Of a DNA stretch of 64,000 nucleotides, positions 54,030 through 64,000 are shown one piece after another. The notes beneath the pieces were generated by a model, which was given only the letters and a program-made list of their open reading frames with translations, ran no database searches and was not told the origin of the DNA. The number at the start of each line of letters is the position of its first letter. The stretch's first letter is position 1. Location: the NCBI GenBank assembly GCA_035578175.1, contig JAQMRL010000005.1, forward strand, positions 51,255,722-51,319,721. Direction: 5' to 3'. The translations under genes were made by a program, and so were the position numbers. Source of the stretch: Catonia carolina. Its lineage: Eukaryota; Arthropoda; Insecta; Hemiptera; Achilidae.

Positions 54030-54843
54030 TTTTTCAAAATCCAATCAACGTGTGGGTATGTGTGCGTGAACAAAACATCTCAAGAACGGAACATCGTACG
54101 AAGTTGAAACGTGAAACTTAAGTTAGATACTACTACCGGACCCGGCACGAACATTTTCAACAAAATCGGTCAAACGGAAGTAGTAGGTTATTCGTGTCAT
54201 TTTCCACTATTTTGCGATTTTCTCAAAAACGGTCATACGATTCTTTTAAAAATCGCCTTATTTACTAAATTTGTTATGCTCTTCAAGATAGGGTAGGCGT
54301 TATGTCTGCTGAAGATCTTGGGGAGGCTGTTTTCTCGTAAAAAAATTGTTTCTTCAAGATTGCGGCTTTAATATGCATTTTAGCGCAAAAAGCATAATAA
54401 AAGTTGTAGAGAATTTAAAATCCTACACTTTTATTTCTAACATTTTTTGTATAATGCTTAGTTTAGCGGTAATTATCGATTTTCTCATTTTTTGTTCATT
54501 AAAATCTGTAAAAAAATTGATTTTTACGATTTCGGCTGTAGTATTCATTTTACCATGAAAGTGTAGGCTACATAATAAAATTTATAGGAAATTGAAATAT
54601 CTACAACTTTTATTTAGAGCATTTATTTCTACAGAGCCTAGCGTGAAAGTGATTTTCTGTATTTTTAAGCCACATAGGTTGATTCTCATTTTGCATCATT
54701 CACTCATGATTAAAATAAGGGTTTGTTTTTAAGGTTAGTTTTTTGTTTGTTTCTTATGTTTTATTATGGTACTAATATTAGGTTACATCGTTCATTATTT
54801 GCGTTGGCAAGAGAAAGTCGTGTAAGTGTTTCACACCAGATTT
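54030..54843 (+). repeat. TTGCC element, 5' terminus decayed
   Basis: GAACAAAACATCTCAAGAAC, CAAAATCGGTCAAACGGAAG, GATAGGGTAGGCGTTATGTC to GTTTCACACCAGATTTTT. The GT run has shrunk to TGTGGGTATGTGTGCGTG. Confidence 0.88.
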
Positions 54844-55659
54844 TTAACTTTTCTTTTCCCTGTTTCTGCTCACCGGCGACTGCTCGAAAGTGCGTAACGG
54901 GGCTCTCAATTAGAATCCGGGATTCCATTCTATGTACAAAAACAGGAGGAACATGGTAAAATTCTTGTCGATATATACAAATAAAAATAAATAAAATAAA
55001 AACGTAGCGATTTATCAATGTAAACAACTTTAAATACTTTTTGATCATTATTTCTTTCACCTTGACTTTGAAACTGAAGTTCATAGTCTTAACAAGTAAT
55101 AAAAATTATAACCTTTCTTGAAAGTTAACTTTCCAGCCGATGTTAAAAAGGTTTACTTAACGTACTACTATTGAACAGTTATTATTCGCATTACGTCTAT
55201 TGAAGGACATTCTGTTGGAATGTACATTTGCAATAAAGTTCACTTACTTGCATTTTGTTATGACTGAAGAGTTTAACGGTAATTATGGTGGCATTCATTT
55301 TATAAACACTGAAACTTGATGTTCGTATTGGCTATATAAAGAAAATGATCTATCGATTCAATGAAGTCGTATGCAAAATTCACGGTCAATAAAACTTGAA
55401 TTTAACTTAAAAGTTATATATATATATATATTTATATATATTTTTTAATTTAAACATTTTCATTTTCTATATTTGTTTATGCAAATAAACTTACTATATA
55501 GTTTCTTTGGTCTGAAATCTTGTGTAACTGAGTTATTTCTTAAATCATTTAAGGCTTTATGCTCTGTCCATTGGTTTTATAAAGAGGAAGTAATGAGGGA
55601 TTATTATCTCTTCATACTCCGAGTTAAGGTGTAAAAAATAAAGCACGCTTTCTAAACTG
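54844..55659. other. unannotated AT-rich stretch
   Basis: A GC-richer patch at 54860-54960 (CTGCTCACCGGCGACTGCTC) has no second copy here. A short (TA)n run sits at 55420-55440. Confidence 0.4.
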
Positions 55660-56012
55660 TTGTTTAGGTCATCAGCCGAAAGGGTGTTCTGAACACCTAG
55701 AGGCTTTTCTCATCACTAAAAGGTAAAATATGCTTATCAGGATGCCAGGTCCCCCGAAAAGCATCTACTTTCCACTTGAAAATAACACCTTGGCTTCATT
55801 CACCACAGGGTCTAGCTGTATAATGATGAAATGCATTGCTTTCTGAGGACATAACTCTGACTAGTGTATTTTACAACTCTACTTCTTCCGTTCTTTAATG
55901 ATTCAGTCATATTTAATTGGCAGACCATGTGATAAGAAACAGAACAATTTTTTGTAGCCCTGGAACAAGGAGATTGAGTGCAAATAATTGAACACTCCAC
56001 CTGCCTATTATG
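55660..56012 (-). repeat. CAA-tail SINE, near full length
   Basis: GTTGTTTAGGTCATCAGCCG, TAACACCTTGGCTTCATTCA and GATTGAGTGCAAATAATTGA to CTCCACCTGCCTATTATGGG. The CGTTTTACTTAG block is deleted. Confidence 0.88.
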
Positions 56013-56084
56013 GGTAAATGCCCTGTATATAGTTTGTTTAATTTATTTTTTTAATTCCTAATGTATGTACTTTGCAATTTGTTT

Positions 56085-56215
56085 GATTTAAGATTAATAA
56101 GCAACGCCATAACCAATGAGATGAGGATGATATGCATGACGTGTTAATGAAGTGTAGTTTTGTACAGACTCAGGCCAACCATTTCTGAGATATTATGGTT
56201 AATTTAAACCCAACC
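56085..56215 (-). repeat. 330-bp SINE, 3' part
   Basis: TAATAAGCAACGCCATAACC, GATGAGGATGATATGCATGA and CAGGCCAACCATTTCTGAGA. The tRNA-like head is absent. Confidence 0.8.
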
Positions 56216-56507
56216 AGCGATTCTACCACTAGAACAATTGGTTTTTTAATTCTAGGAGTAATTTTTTCCACCAACAAATTAATATTTACCTGCAAAATTT
56301 GTGATAGGACTTTTATTTGTTTCTGTTTCATTTTTTTGGTTTGTTTATTTTATTTTTTTATTTGGTTTTTTTTGTTAAATTCTGAATTTTATTCAGAGAC
56401 ATAATTAACAATAAAATTTATTTGATAAGTGTCAATTAATAAAAATGTTACGTCATTATTATTTTGTTTTCAGATCACTTCTCGTATCATTTTGGTAAAA
56501 ATCCCAC

Positions 56508-56815
56508 CGGGTTGGTCTAGAGGTAAAGTCGTCGCCGCGAGTCAGCTATTTAATAGCTGATTTACGGAGACGAAGGTTCCTAGTTCAAATCCTTGTAAAG
56601 GTAGTTACTTTTATACGGATCTGAATGCTAGACAGTGGTTACCGGTGTACTTTGATGGTTGGGGTTTAATTAACCATACTCTCTCAGGAATGGTCGGCCT
56701 GGGTCTGTACAAGACTACACCTAATTTACACGTCATACACATCATCCTCATCTCATTGGGAATTGAGTTGCTTATTGTTTTGAATTGAACAGATTGCAAG
56801 GTACGCACACTAGAG
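56508..56815 (+). repeat. 330-bp SINE, full-length reference copy
   Basis: CACCGGGTTGGTCTAGAGGT (A-box-like), a hairpin TCAGCTATTTAATAGCTGA (56542-56560), GGAGACGAAGGTTCCTAG, GTTCAAATCC (B-box-like), GACAGTGGTTACCGGTGTAC, CTCTCAGGAATGGTCGGCC, CGTCATACACATCATCCTCA and GTACGCACACTAGAG end. A tRNA-derived retroposon. Confidence 0.92.
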
Positions 56816-57575
56816 ATTTGAAAAAAATTTGGTAAACGCCTAACAGGGGTACGAATAATTAAGCTACCACTTAATTTTATTTGCAAAATTTACAATATTA
56901 TCAGAAACTGTAGTGAACATTTTATTACTGTTCATATGGCAAGGTTTTTTATTCAACTAAACTGTCGCTGCCAATAATATAATAAAAAATAGCTCCGAAG
57001 ACAAAATAAGAAATGAAATAAATAAACATAAACAATCTCTAGACAAAATATAATTTCTGCATTTTTACAACAATATTTTTATACATTTTCTATATTGCAA
57101 AATATATTTTTAATTTCGTATTGTTTTCTCTTTTATTTTAGCATTAAAAATAAAAAGCATTAATAACAAACAAATCCTAACTAATGTTAAAAGTTTATTT
57201 TATGGTCACTAGAATTGTTTCAACCGTTTTTAACATTTGACGTAACAATTTCAATTCCTTCATTTGTTTTATGGCGTGGTTTTGTTTTGGTTTAGTTATA
57301 TATTGGAAAAGGTTTATACTATTTTTGTTTTTAGTTAAAGTCACGACAGCTACTGTGTTTTTAACGACTGGAGTGGGAAACACAACATTAATATCGATAG
57401 AGAAATTGTGTGAATATATATTTCTGCTAGACATAACAGGGAATCAAAACTGAGACCACCAACGAGTGGTCTGTTGGTGTCTGAGGTAATACTGAAAAGT
57501 GGTCTTTGCTCTTTCTGATTTGATTCGTCAGTATTACACGTCTAGACAGAATATATTTAATGCATAACAAACGTA
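56816..57575. other. unannotated AT-rich stretch
   Basis: AT-rich; nothing recognised. Confidence 0.4.
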
Positions 57576-58556
57576 ATATAGTTTACCGCTGGTAAGTATG
57601 CTTCTGCGGGCTAAAGCGAAAAAACGAGTTAAATAAATCCGTGCAAACATTCTACTATGTTAGTTTGCTATAGTAACCGTGAATACTAGTTTATTCTACC
57701 GTTCTGCTAGTAAACTACCATGATGTGACCACCACTTCTTGCGAGGTCGTTTATTTTTAGTAGCCCTACAATTTACGTAGTTATTCCTTGGAATAAAAAA
57801 TTGGTTTAAGCGTGATTTAAATTCCTTAGAAAGTTTTTTTAGAATTGAGTTGTTTAGTATTCTTCTGTATGTTTGTTCAACCGTTTTTCATAGTTTTCTC
57901 TTCGTGACATAAATAATTCTTCTTTACAAAATACGATAAAGAACCTAAACTAGAGAGAGTAACCGTAAGAAAAACAAAATAGTTTACACTAAAGTTAGGG
58001 AAATTAATTATTAATTATTATTTTACAATTTAAACAAAAACTTGGAAGACGTATGTACGTATGTATGTACTATTTTAACCTCTCCTACTCCTGTACATCG
58101 ATACTATTTCCCTACTGTCCATCCAGCTGTTAATCATACCTGACGCTGCTCCAACTATCACAAAGAGGCAGTAAGAAGAGGAACTTCCCTACTCTTCAGT
58201 TGGCGCATGCGCATCGGAAACTTTTCACTATGTTCTGTTACAGTACATTAATTGAAAGTTGTTATAACAATAAATAATACTTTCTCCCAATAAGTGTAGA
58301 TATACTAACCAAAACAATATAAACAGAAAAGTACGCTAATTAATTTAGTAATCAATAATTAGAACTAACAATATAATTATTGTATAAACCATACGATTGG
58401 TACTGCTCCCCAATTATACTGCCAGTAACAGTAACAAATAATTTTTTTTGGCTTTAGTAGTATGATAAACATAACATATATTGTGTGTTCCGTGCACACA
58501 GCATACATGTCCCATACATTCCTTACACAGGCATACTTACCAGCGGTGAACTATAT
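57576..58556. mobile_element. candidate DNA transposon, about 980 bp, 26-bp inverted repeats
   Basis: The left end ATATAGTTTACCGCTGGTAA (57576-57601) and the right end inverted (ATATAGTTCACCGCTGGTAA, 58531-58556) match at 25 of 26 positions. The interior has no recognisable transposase. The target duplication cannot be fixed; TA or ATA may be shared. The near-perfect repeats 930 bp apart are unlikely by chance. Confidence 0.7.
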
Positions 58557-59067
58557 CCTCCTTCAATTGTCTTCCTCAAATTCTTAATTTTGTGCTCGAG
58601 TTTTATTTCTTCCAATTTTTCTTCATTAATTCCAAAAATGCTTTCTTTCTTCCACCGTTCCACTTATTAATTATTTAATATACACTTAATATATTCAAAA
58701 ATGAATTCTTATAACGAATGCATCCTGCAACTTGAAGTCATTTCTATTTCATATAGGGCTAACATAAATTTCACTAAACTTTTCAGCTGCTTTGACCCTT
58801 ATTATCTACTTCTACTTGTTTCGGTGATCAACTATGATCTGAGAGCACAAAACATCATTTGACATTTAAAAAATGTTTTTAAAACCTACAGATAATTTTG
58901 TATCTTTTCTTCAGTCAGCTTTTATATAGATGACTGAAGATGCAACATCTTTTGTAGGTAATAAAAAAAATTTAAAGTTCACATGACATTTTTTGTACTC
59001 TGATGATAGTGAATCCACCGAAACACGTGTAAGTAAACAATAAAAATCAAATCAGCTGAAAAGGTTG
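58557..59067. other. no recognisable feature
   Basis: AT-rich; nothing recognised. Confidence 0.4.
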
Positions 59068-59395
59068 TTTTTAGGTCATCAGTCGAACGGCTGGTTTGAA
59101 GTTCTAGAGGTTTTACTTAGTAAAACAAAGAGTGAGATGGTTTACCAATGCCTTCCTCACTGAGACAAAATGTACACTTATCAGCATACCAGACCCTTTG
59201 AAAAGCACATATTTTCCACCCTAAAAATGACACTTTTACTTCATTCACCACAGGGTCTGGCTGTATAATGAAATTCATTACTTTCAGAGGAGATAACTCT
59301 GATTAGTGTTTTTTATACTTCTACCTATTCTGTTCTTAAATGATTCAGTCATTTAATTGGCTGAACATGTGATAAGAAACAGAACTACTGAAAAG
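59068..59395 (-). repeat. CAA-tail SINE, 5' end missing
   Basis: TAGGTCATCAGTCGAACGGC, TTTTACTTAGTAAAAC, CCACAGGGTCTGGCTGTATA to AACATGTGATAAGAAACAGA. Confidence 0.9.
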
Positions 59396-59478
59396 ATTAG
59401 TGAAATTTATATTACACAAACAGACTATTTGAAAATATGACAGAATACAAAAACCAAGAAAGGAAAAAGAAATAAGAA

Positions 59479-60426
59479 ATCTGGTGTGAAACACTGACAC
59501 GACTTTCACTTGTCGATTCAAATAATGTACAATAAAACCTAACAATAAACCAACAAACAAAATAAACAAAAAAAACTAACCTCAACAAAAACCTAACCAA
59601 ACAAAACCACCCAAAACCTAAACAAAAAACGAAACCTCAAACTAACATAACCTTATTTTAATCATGAGTGAATGATGCGAAATGAAATGACCCTTAGTTT
59701 CGCTTAATAATACGGAAAAACACTCTTTGACGCTATACTAGGCTCTGTAGAGAAAAATGCCTGAAATAAAAGTTGTAGATCTTTAAATTTTCTATGAATT
59801 TGATAAAAAATTTTATCGTAAAAGGCATACTAAAGCCGAAATCTTTAAAAAAATCAAATTTTTTACAGATTTTCATGAAAAAACAGAAAATCACTAATTA
59901 CCGCTAAACTAAGCGTTAGGCCTACACAAAAAAATGTTAGGAAGAAAAGTTGTAGGTTTTTAAATTGTCTATAGCTTTCATTACATATACTTTTCCCTAA
60001 AATTCATATTAATGCCACAATCTTAAAAAAGAAACATTTTTCGTCGAGAGCACAGCCTCCCCAAAAATTTCAGCTGACATGGCGCCAATCTTATCTTGTA
60101 GAGCATACAAAATGTAGTAAATGAGACGATTTTTAATAAAAATCGTAGGAGCTGTTTTTCAGAAAATTATAAAAAAGTGACAAATGACAGGAATAAATTA
60201 CTACTTCCGATTGACCAATTTTGATGAAAATGTTCGTGTCGGGTCCTCTAGTAATACCTAACTTAAATTTCAAGTTTCAACTTGTACGATGTTCCGTTCT
60301 TGAGATGTTTTGTTCACACACACTTAAGGGGTCTGAAAACGTGAATGTCCGGTGAAAACTCTATTTCAAAAAATCGTCATGAAAACAATACTTTCCTTCC
60401 TATATATTTATATAGGCAAGAGAAAG
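59479..60426 (-). repeat. TTGCC element, full length
   Basis: Minus-strand copy with both ends: 3' hairpin end at 59479 (ATCTGGTGTGAAACACTGAC) and 5' end at 60426 (CTTTCTCTTGCCTATA on the minus strand). The GT run has shrunk to CACACACAC at 60315-60323. It has a local run of AACC/AAACAAA repeats at 59540-59640. Confidence 0.9.
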
Positions 60427-61711
60427 CAAAAAGGCCTAATGTCACTAAATATAGACAAAGAATAGAAGTCGAGAGGAAAATTTTAACAGTAAAAACAATA
60501 TATTAAGTCTATTTTGTTCTTCTCTTTCTCTAATTTCATCCAATATATTTTGAATGTTTTTATAAATCTCTTTAATTTGAATTTTCATTGACCAGTATTT
60601 TCCATTAGATTAATAATGTATTTCACAAGAATAACTTCAATTTGTTTCTTTCTTCAATGAAAATTATAAATTATGAGATAATGAATTATAAGAAATTAAC
60701 TAATAGAATAACTGCAATTATTTTGCATTGTTATACAACACTGTGAAAGTAATGAATAAATCATACTCTAACATTTACTACAAATTACTATTACGTACGA
60801 TGATGCGGGCATTAGAGCAAACATAAATATTGTTGTCATTTCAATTTCATTGATTGCAGTGTTTGAATACATTATCTTTGCGTCTTCTATTAACTACTGC
60901 ATTCAAATGAATAAGGAAATTAATAAAAAAATTATGTATGTTTTGTACTACTTAACAGTAAAGACATCAACAAATTAAAAAAAAATTGTTGCGTAATATA
61001 TTTTCTGTAATTGAATTATACTACTGTATTTGTATGTATCCTACAGTAATAAATAAATGCTAAATGAACCAATAAAATGCATAATTAAAATTAATTACTG
61101 GTAATAAAGTAATAACGCTAATTACATTGATAAATAATGTAATAAATCATGTATTTTAATTCATAAATAGATTACTTATTCATGTAAAATATATCAAGAA
61201 AAGTATCGAACATAAAAATAATTCATCTTTTGAAATAAGTTAACAGATCCTTTAAAAACATCAATGGAACAGTGTTTACAACAAACATAATATAAAAAAC
61301 AATTTTTGCTATTAATAGTTCTCAAATTAATATTTTTTTTAAATGATTCTATAAAACCTACACATTATACAAACTAATGATAAAAAGATCGAATTAAAGA
61401 TTAAAATGTAACTAATGTGGTGTTTTATAGGGTTTAATTGCATATATCAGCGTCGTTAAGAGAGATGAATTTTATAAATTGGCACAGCATTTTGTTTGTT
61501 GTTTAAATACCTTATAATGAGTTATAAAATTTGGTTGTTTTTAATTATACATTTTGAAGGATATTGATTGTAAATTGATTTTTTTTGAATGAGAAACCTA
61601 TTCTATTTATAGAAATGAAATTTGTAACTAACTTTAAATGAGTTAACAGTTTGTTTACTAACAATGAAAAGTAAATAATTTTTTTCTGGTTTTTTTATCT
61701 AACATCTTTTT
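60427..61711. other. unannotated AT-rich stretch
   Basis: AT-rich; nothing recognised. Confidence 0.4.
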
Positions 61712-61872
61712 TTTATCCGAGGCGGCGAGAAAAACTCATGTTCACTCCCTCACGGTGGGGAAAGTAGTGTTGGACAAAATTGAGGCGTCCTCATCCAGCC
61801 CCAAGGAGGCTGCAACCGCCTACCAACTAAAACCCCGCCGCCTGGCCACTTGATCCGACATCCATCTCCTTC
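61712..61872 (-). mobile_element. retroposed LINE 3' end
   Basis: Inverted copy of the 3' 160 bp of 15889-16104: poly-T, then ATCCGAGGCGGCGAGAAAAA, GTTCACTCCCTCACGG and GGCCACTTGATCCGACATC. Poly-A lies on the minus strand, so it is 5' truncated in that direction. Confidence 0.8.
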
Positions 61873-62023
61873 GGAACTGTTTATATAATATTAACATAAT
61901 ATATGTATATAGGCAGTTAGGTCCCCCTAAAGTGAAATTTCCCACCACCATTTAATTATTATCATATACGGAAGTTGTGCAGCTCAATGTACAGTACCAT
62001 AATAGAATTTTTTTTTTATTCCT

Positions 62024-62333
62024 AATTTGTGTACGTTGCAATCTGTTCAATTTATAACAATAAGCAACCCCATGACCCAATGAGATGAGGATGATGCGTA
62101 TGACGTGTAAATGAGGTGTAGTCTTGTACAGACCCAGGCCGACCATTCCTGAGAGAGTATGGTTAATTAAACCCCAACCATCAAAGTACACCGGTAACCA
62201 CTGTCTAGTATTCAAATCCGTGTAAAAGTAACTACCTTTACTAGGATTTGAACTAGGAACCTTCGTCTCCGAAAATCAGCTCTTAAACGGCTGATTTTGG
62301 CGACGACTTTACCTCTAGACCAACCCGGTGGGT
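62024..62333 (-). repeat. 330-bp SINE, full length
   Basis: It runs from the 3' end at 62024 (AATTTGTGTACGTTGCAATC) to the head at 62333 (GACCAACCCGGTGGG), with the B-box GGATTTGAACTAGG complement. Confidence 0.92.
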
Positions 62334-63210
62334 GAATAGAAATTAAAGAAAAAAATTCTTTCCATCATAAATAAACACATAACCAAAAACAACAACAAAA
62401 TATCATGTTCTTCATTGTGTTGGTTGGTATATTTTGCAAAAATACCGTTGATAATCGCATTGTGCGTTTATTAAAGTAAATGCACGTACTTTTTTATTTA
62501 CTCTTTTTGCAATGTTAACTAGTTTTGCGTTATGGAACGAACATAATGGAACTAACTTTCCTATGATCATTTGTAGATGAATGAATGGCGCCAACACTGT
62601 GGTAACGCGTTGTATTTTACTGTGTAGACCAATATTTCTGTATCTGACGGTAAATCACGTCAGATGAACGTCCAGATTTAATTTCTCCTTGTTTGTCATA
62701 TTGATTTACACTTGCTGGTACTTGCTGTTATCTGCCCACGATGTAACCGCCGCCGAGGTGAGCTGTCTTAAAGAGAAAAAGAAACTCTTTCAAGTAACGT
62801 ACATGTGCTATACATAATAATCCCTTTCTTTTTCTTTTTACAGTACACTGATTCTTTTTTCTTTCTCTTTCATTTTGATGTATAGCTTTAACTCTCATTT
62901 ATGACATTAATAAATACTGTCATGTAATATGACTGGTTATAGTTGAACTGACATCTAGCGGCTTTACACTGAAACTCCATTATTATTATTACTTGATACC
63001 ACCAATGCCGCTTCTTGTTTATTATTTGTATCATTTGTTTGCTGGGACAAACACCCACCGCCAACATCACTTATCTTTTCATTCACTTATTGTATTACAC
63101 ATCTTTTTATTAGGATAGTGCTGCTTCATGCTACCCATCCTTTTTTACGCGATGTCTTCTATTTTTTAATATCAATATTTATAAAAGAAATTTGCTTAAG
63201 TTAAGATGCT
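62334..63210. other. unannotated stretch
   Basis: Mixed-composition sequence with no recognised gene or repeat. Confidence 0.4.
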
Positions 63211-63500
63211 TTGGTCTTCGCCAAAATCAGCTGTTTAACAGCTGATTTTCGGAGACGAAGGTTCCTGGTTCAAATCCTAGTAAAGGTAGTTACTTTTATA
63301 CGGATTTGAATACTAGACAGTGGTTACCGGTGTACTTTGATGGTTGGGGTTTAATTAACCATACTCTCTCAGGAATGGTCGGCCTGGGTCTGTTCAAGAC
63401 TACACCTCATTTACACGTCATACACATCATCCTCATCTCATTGGGTCATGGGGTTGCTTATTGTTCTGAATTGAACAGATTGCAACAAATTAGAAATAAA
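63211..63500 (+). repeat. 330-bp SINE, head partly deleted
   Basis: TTGGTCTTCGCC then a perfect 27-base palindrome at 63223-63249, GGAGACGAAGGTTCCTGG, GGTTCAAATCCTAG and the full body to GAACAGATTGCAACAAATTA. Confidence 0.9.
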
Positions 63501-63517
63501 AAAAAAAGTTAAGATAG

Positions 63518-63598
63518 ACCTACCCGGTTGGTCTTGAGGTAAATTCGTCGCCGCGAGTCAGCTGATTTTTTGAGACGAAGGTTACTGGTTCATTACCT
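63518..63598 (+). repeat. 330-bp SINE, head only
   Basis: CTACCCGGTTGGTCTTGAGG, CGTCGCCGCGAGTCAGCTGA and GAGACGAAGGTTACTGGTTC, then it stops at the B-box. 17 bp after the previous copy. Confidence 0.8.
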
Positions 63599-63605
63599 AA
63601 AATTT

Positions 63606-63785
63606 TGGGCCGCCTCCGTAGCGTAGTGGTTAGCGCATCAGCCTGCCACGCGGAGGTCCCTGGTTCGATTCCCGGTCAGGGTCTGGAAATTTTCACGAGT
63701 CAATTCTCACAGTTAATGTTACATAATCCACTGTAGTCGCTAATGACCAAGTAGTTGACGCGACTTTAAATAAATAAATTTTTAA
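63606..63785 (+). repeat. 180-bp tRNA-derived SINE, reference copy
   Basis: The head GGGCCGCCTCCGTAGCGTAG keeps an A-box-like TAGTGGTTAGCGCA, an anticodon-arm-like CAGCCTGCCACGCGG and B-box GGTTCGATTCC. Then follow CAGGGTCTGGAAATTTTCAC and the tail GTTGACGCGACTTTAAATAA with AAATAAAT repeats. Confidence 0.9.
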
Positions 63786-64000
63786 AAAATCCTTAAATTT
63801 GGTTCACTTCATCTAAAACTACTATAATAAGAACGATAAATTTAGGCGGGTGGGAGTTTGCTGTGTACTCGCCACTTCCTCGTCTCACCATTCCCATCAT
63901 TTGAGCAATTTCTCCTTTCTTACTGCTCCTGTTGACTTAAAACTTATACCTTATTTTACAGTTTACTTCACTTTTACGCTCAAAAAGTTTACCCCGCCTA
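63786..64000. other. no recognisable feature
   Basis: Window end; nothing recognised. Confidence 0.3.

Larger units (their letters stand above)
21568..64000 (+). other. hh: probable hedgehog intron 1, open at window end
   Basis: The next hedgehog exon would encode the block beginning RCK in other animals and containing the zinc-site histidines. No such plus-strand frame is visible to the end of the window, so the intron is at least 42.4 kb if the assembly is contiguous. All entries to the right of 21562 would be intronic. Inference from absence; the exon could be missed only if it were highly divergent. Confidence 0.7.

Noticed and set aside
61952..62215. 87-codon open frame, with similar frames at 30617 and 63306
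   Set aside because: The same peptide in each case is the translation of the 330-bp SINE body, which is non-coding.
63606..63680. tRNA-Gly(GCC)-like gene
   Set aside because: The anticodon arm looks right, but the acceptor stem does not pair and a SINE tail follows.

Overview
This is AT-rich animal DNA, almost certainly from an insect with a large, repeat-rich genome. The order is not fixed by the sequence; a hemimetabolous insect such as a hemipteran is my guess. Only one host gene is visible: the first coding exon of hedgehog (21280-21561, + strand). It has a signal peptide, the CGPGRG start of the mature ligand, the first calcium-site residues, and a perfect CAG|GTAAGT donor. I find no hedgehog exon 2 or 3 downstream, so the 42.4 kb after the donor is best read as intron 1, and the roughly 21 kb before it as upstream flank plus any 5' UTR.

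Nearly everything else recognisable is mobile DNA. Left flank (1-19350): a mariner inside a SINE; LINE 3' ends; a 702-bp GC-rich solo LTR with 4-bp target duplications and histone-mRNA-type stem-loops; a LINE nested in a LINE; PIF/Harbinger and pogo remnants; a mariner derivative with two opposed transposase 3' ends; and a purine tract of about 550 bp. The block from 19351 to 25566 surrounds hedgehog exon 1 and has no dispersed repeat I can recognise. Right part (25567-64000): LINE C-terminal fragments, several SINE families, many copies of one AT-rich element, three non-autonomous elements with clean terminal inverted repeats, a 700-bp pyrimidine tract and a second two-ended mariner.

Family names used below. 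'CAA-tail SINE' is about 400 bp and ends GGCTGATGACCTAAACAACAAC. '330-bp SINE' has a tRNA-like head containing GGTTCAAATCCTAG. '180-bp SINE' has a tRNA-like head and a CGCGACTTTAAATAAATAAA-type tail. 'TTGCC element' is about 950 bp, starts ACTTTCTCTTGCC, carries an internal (GT)n, and ends in a hairpin followed by CAGATT. All were defined by comparing copies within this window; none was checked against a database.

No tRNA, rRNA or CRISPR locus and no intact transposase or reverse transcriptase is present. Repeat boundaries are accurate to a few bases where target duplications are quoted, and otherwise to about 10-30 bases.
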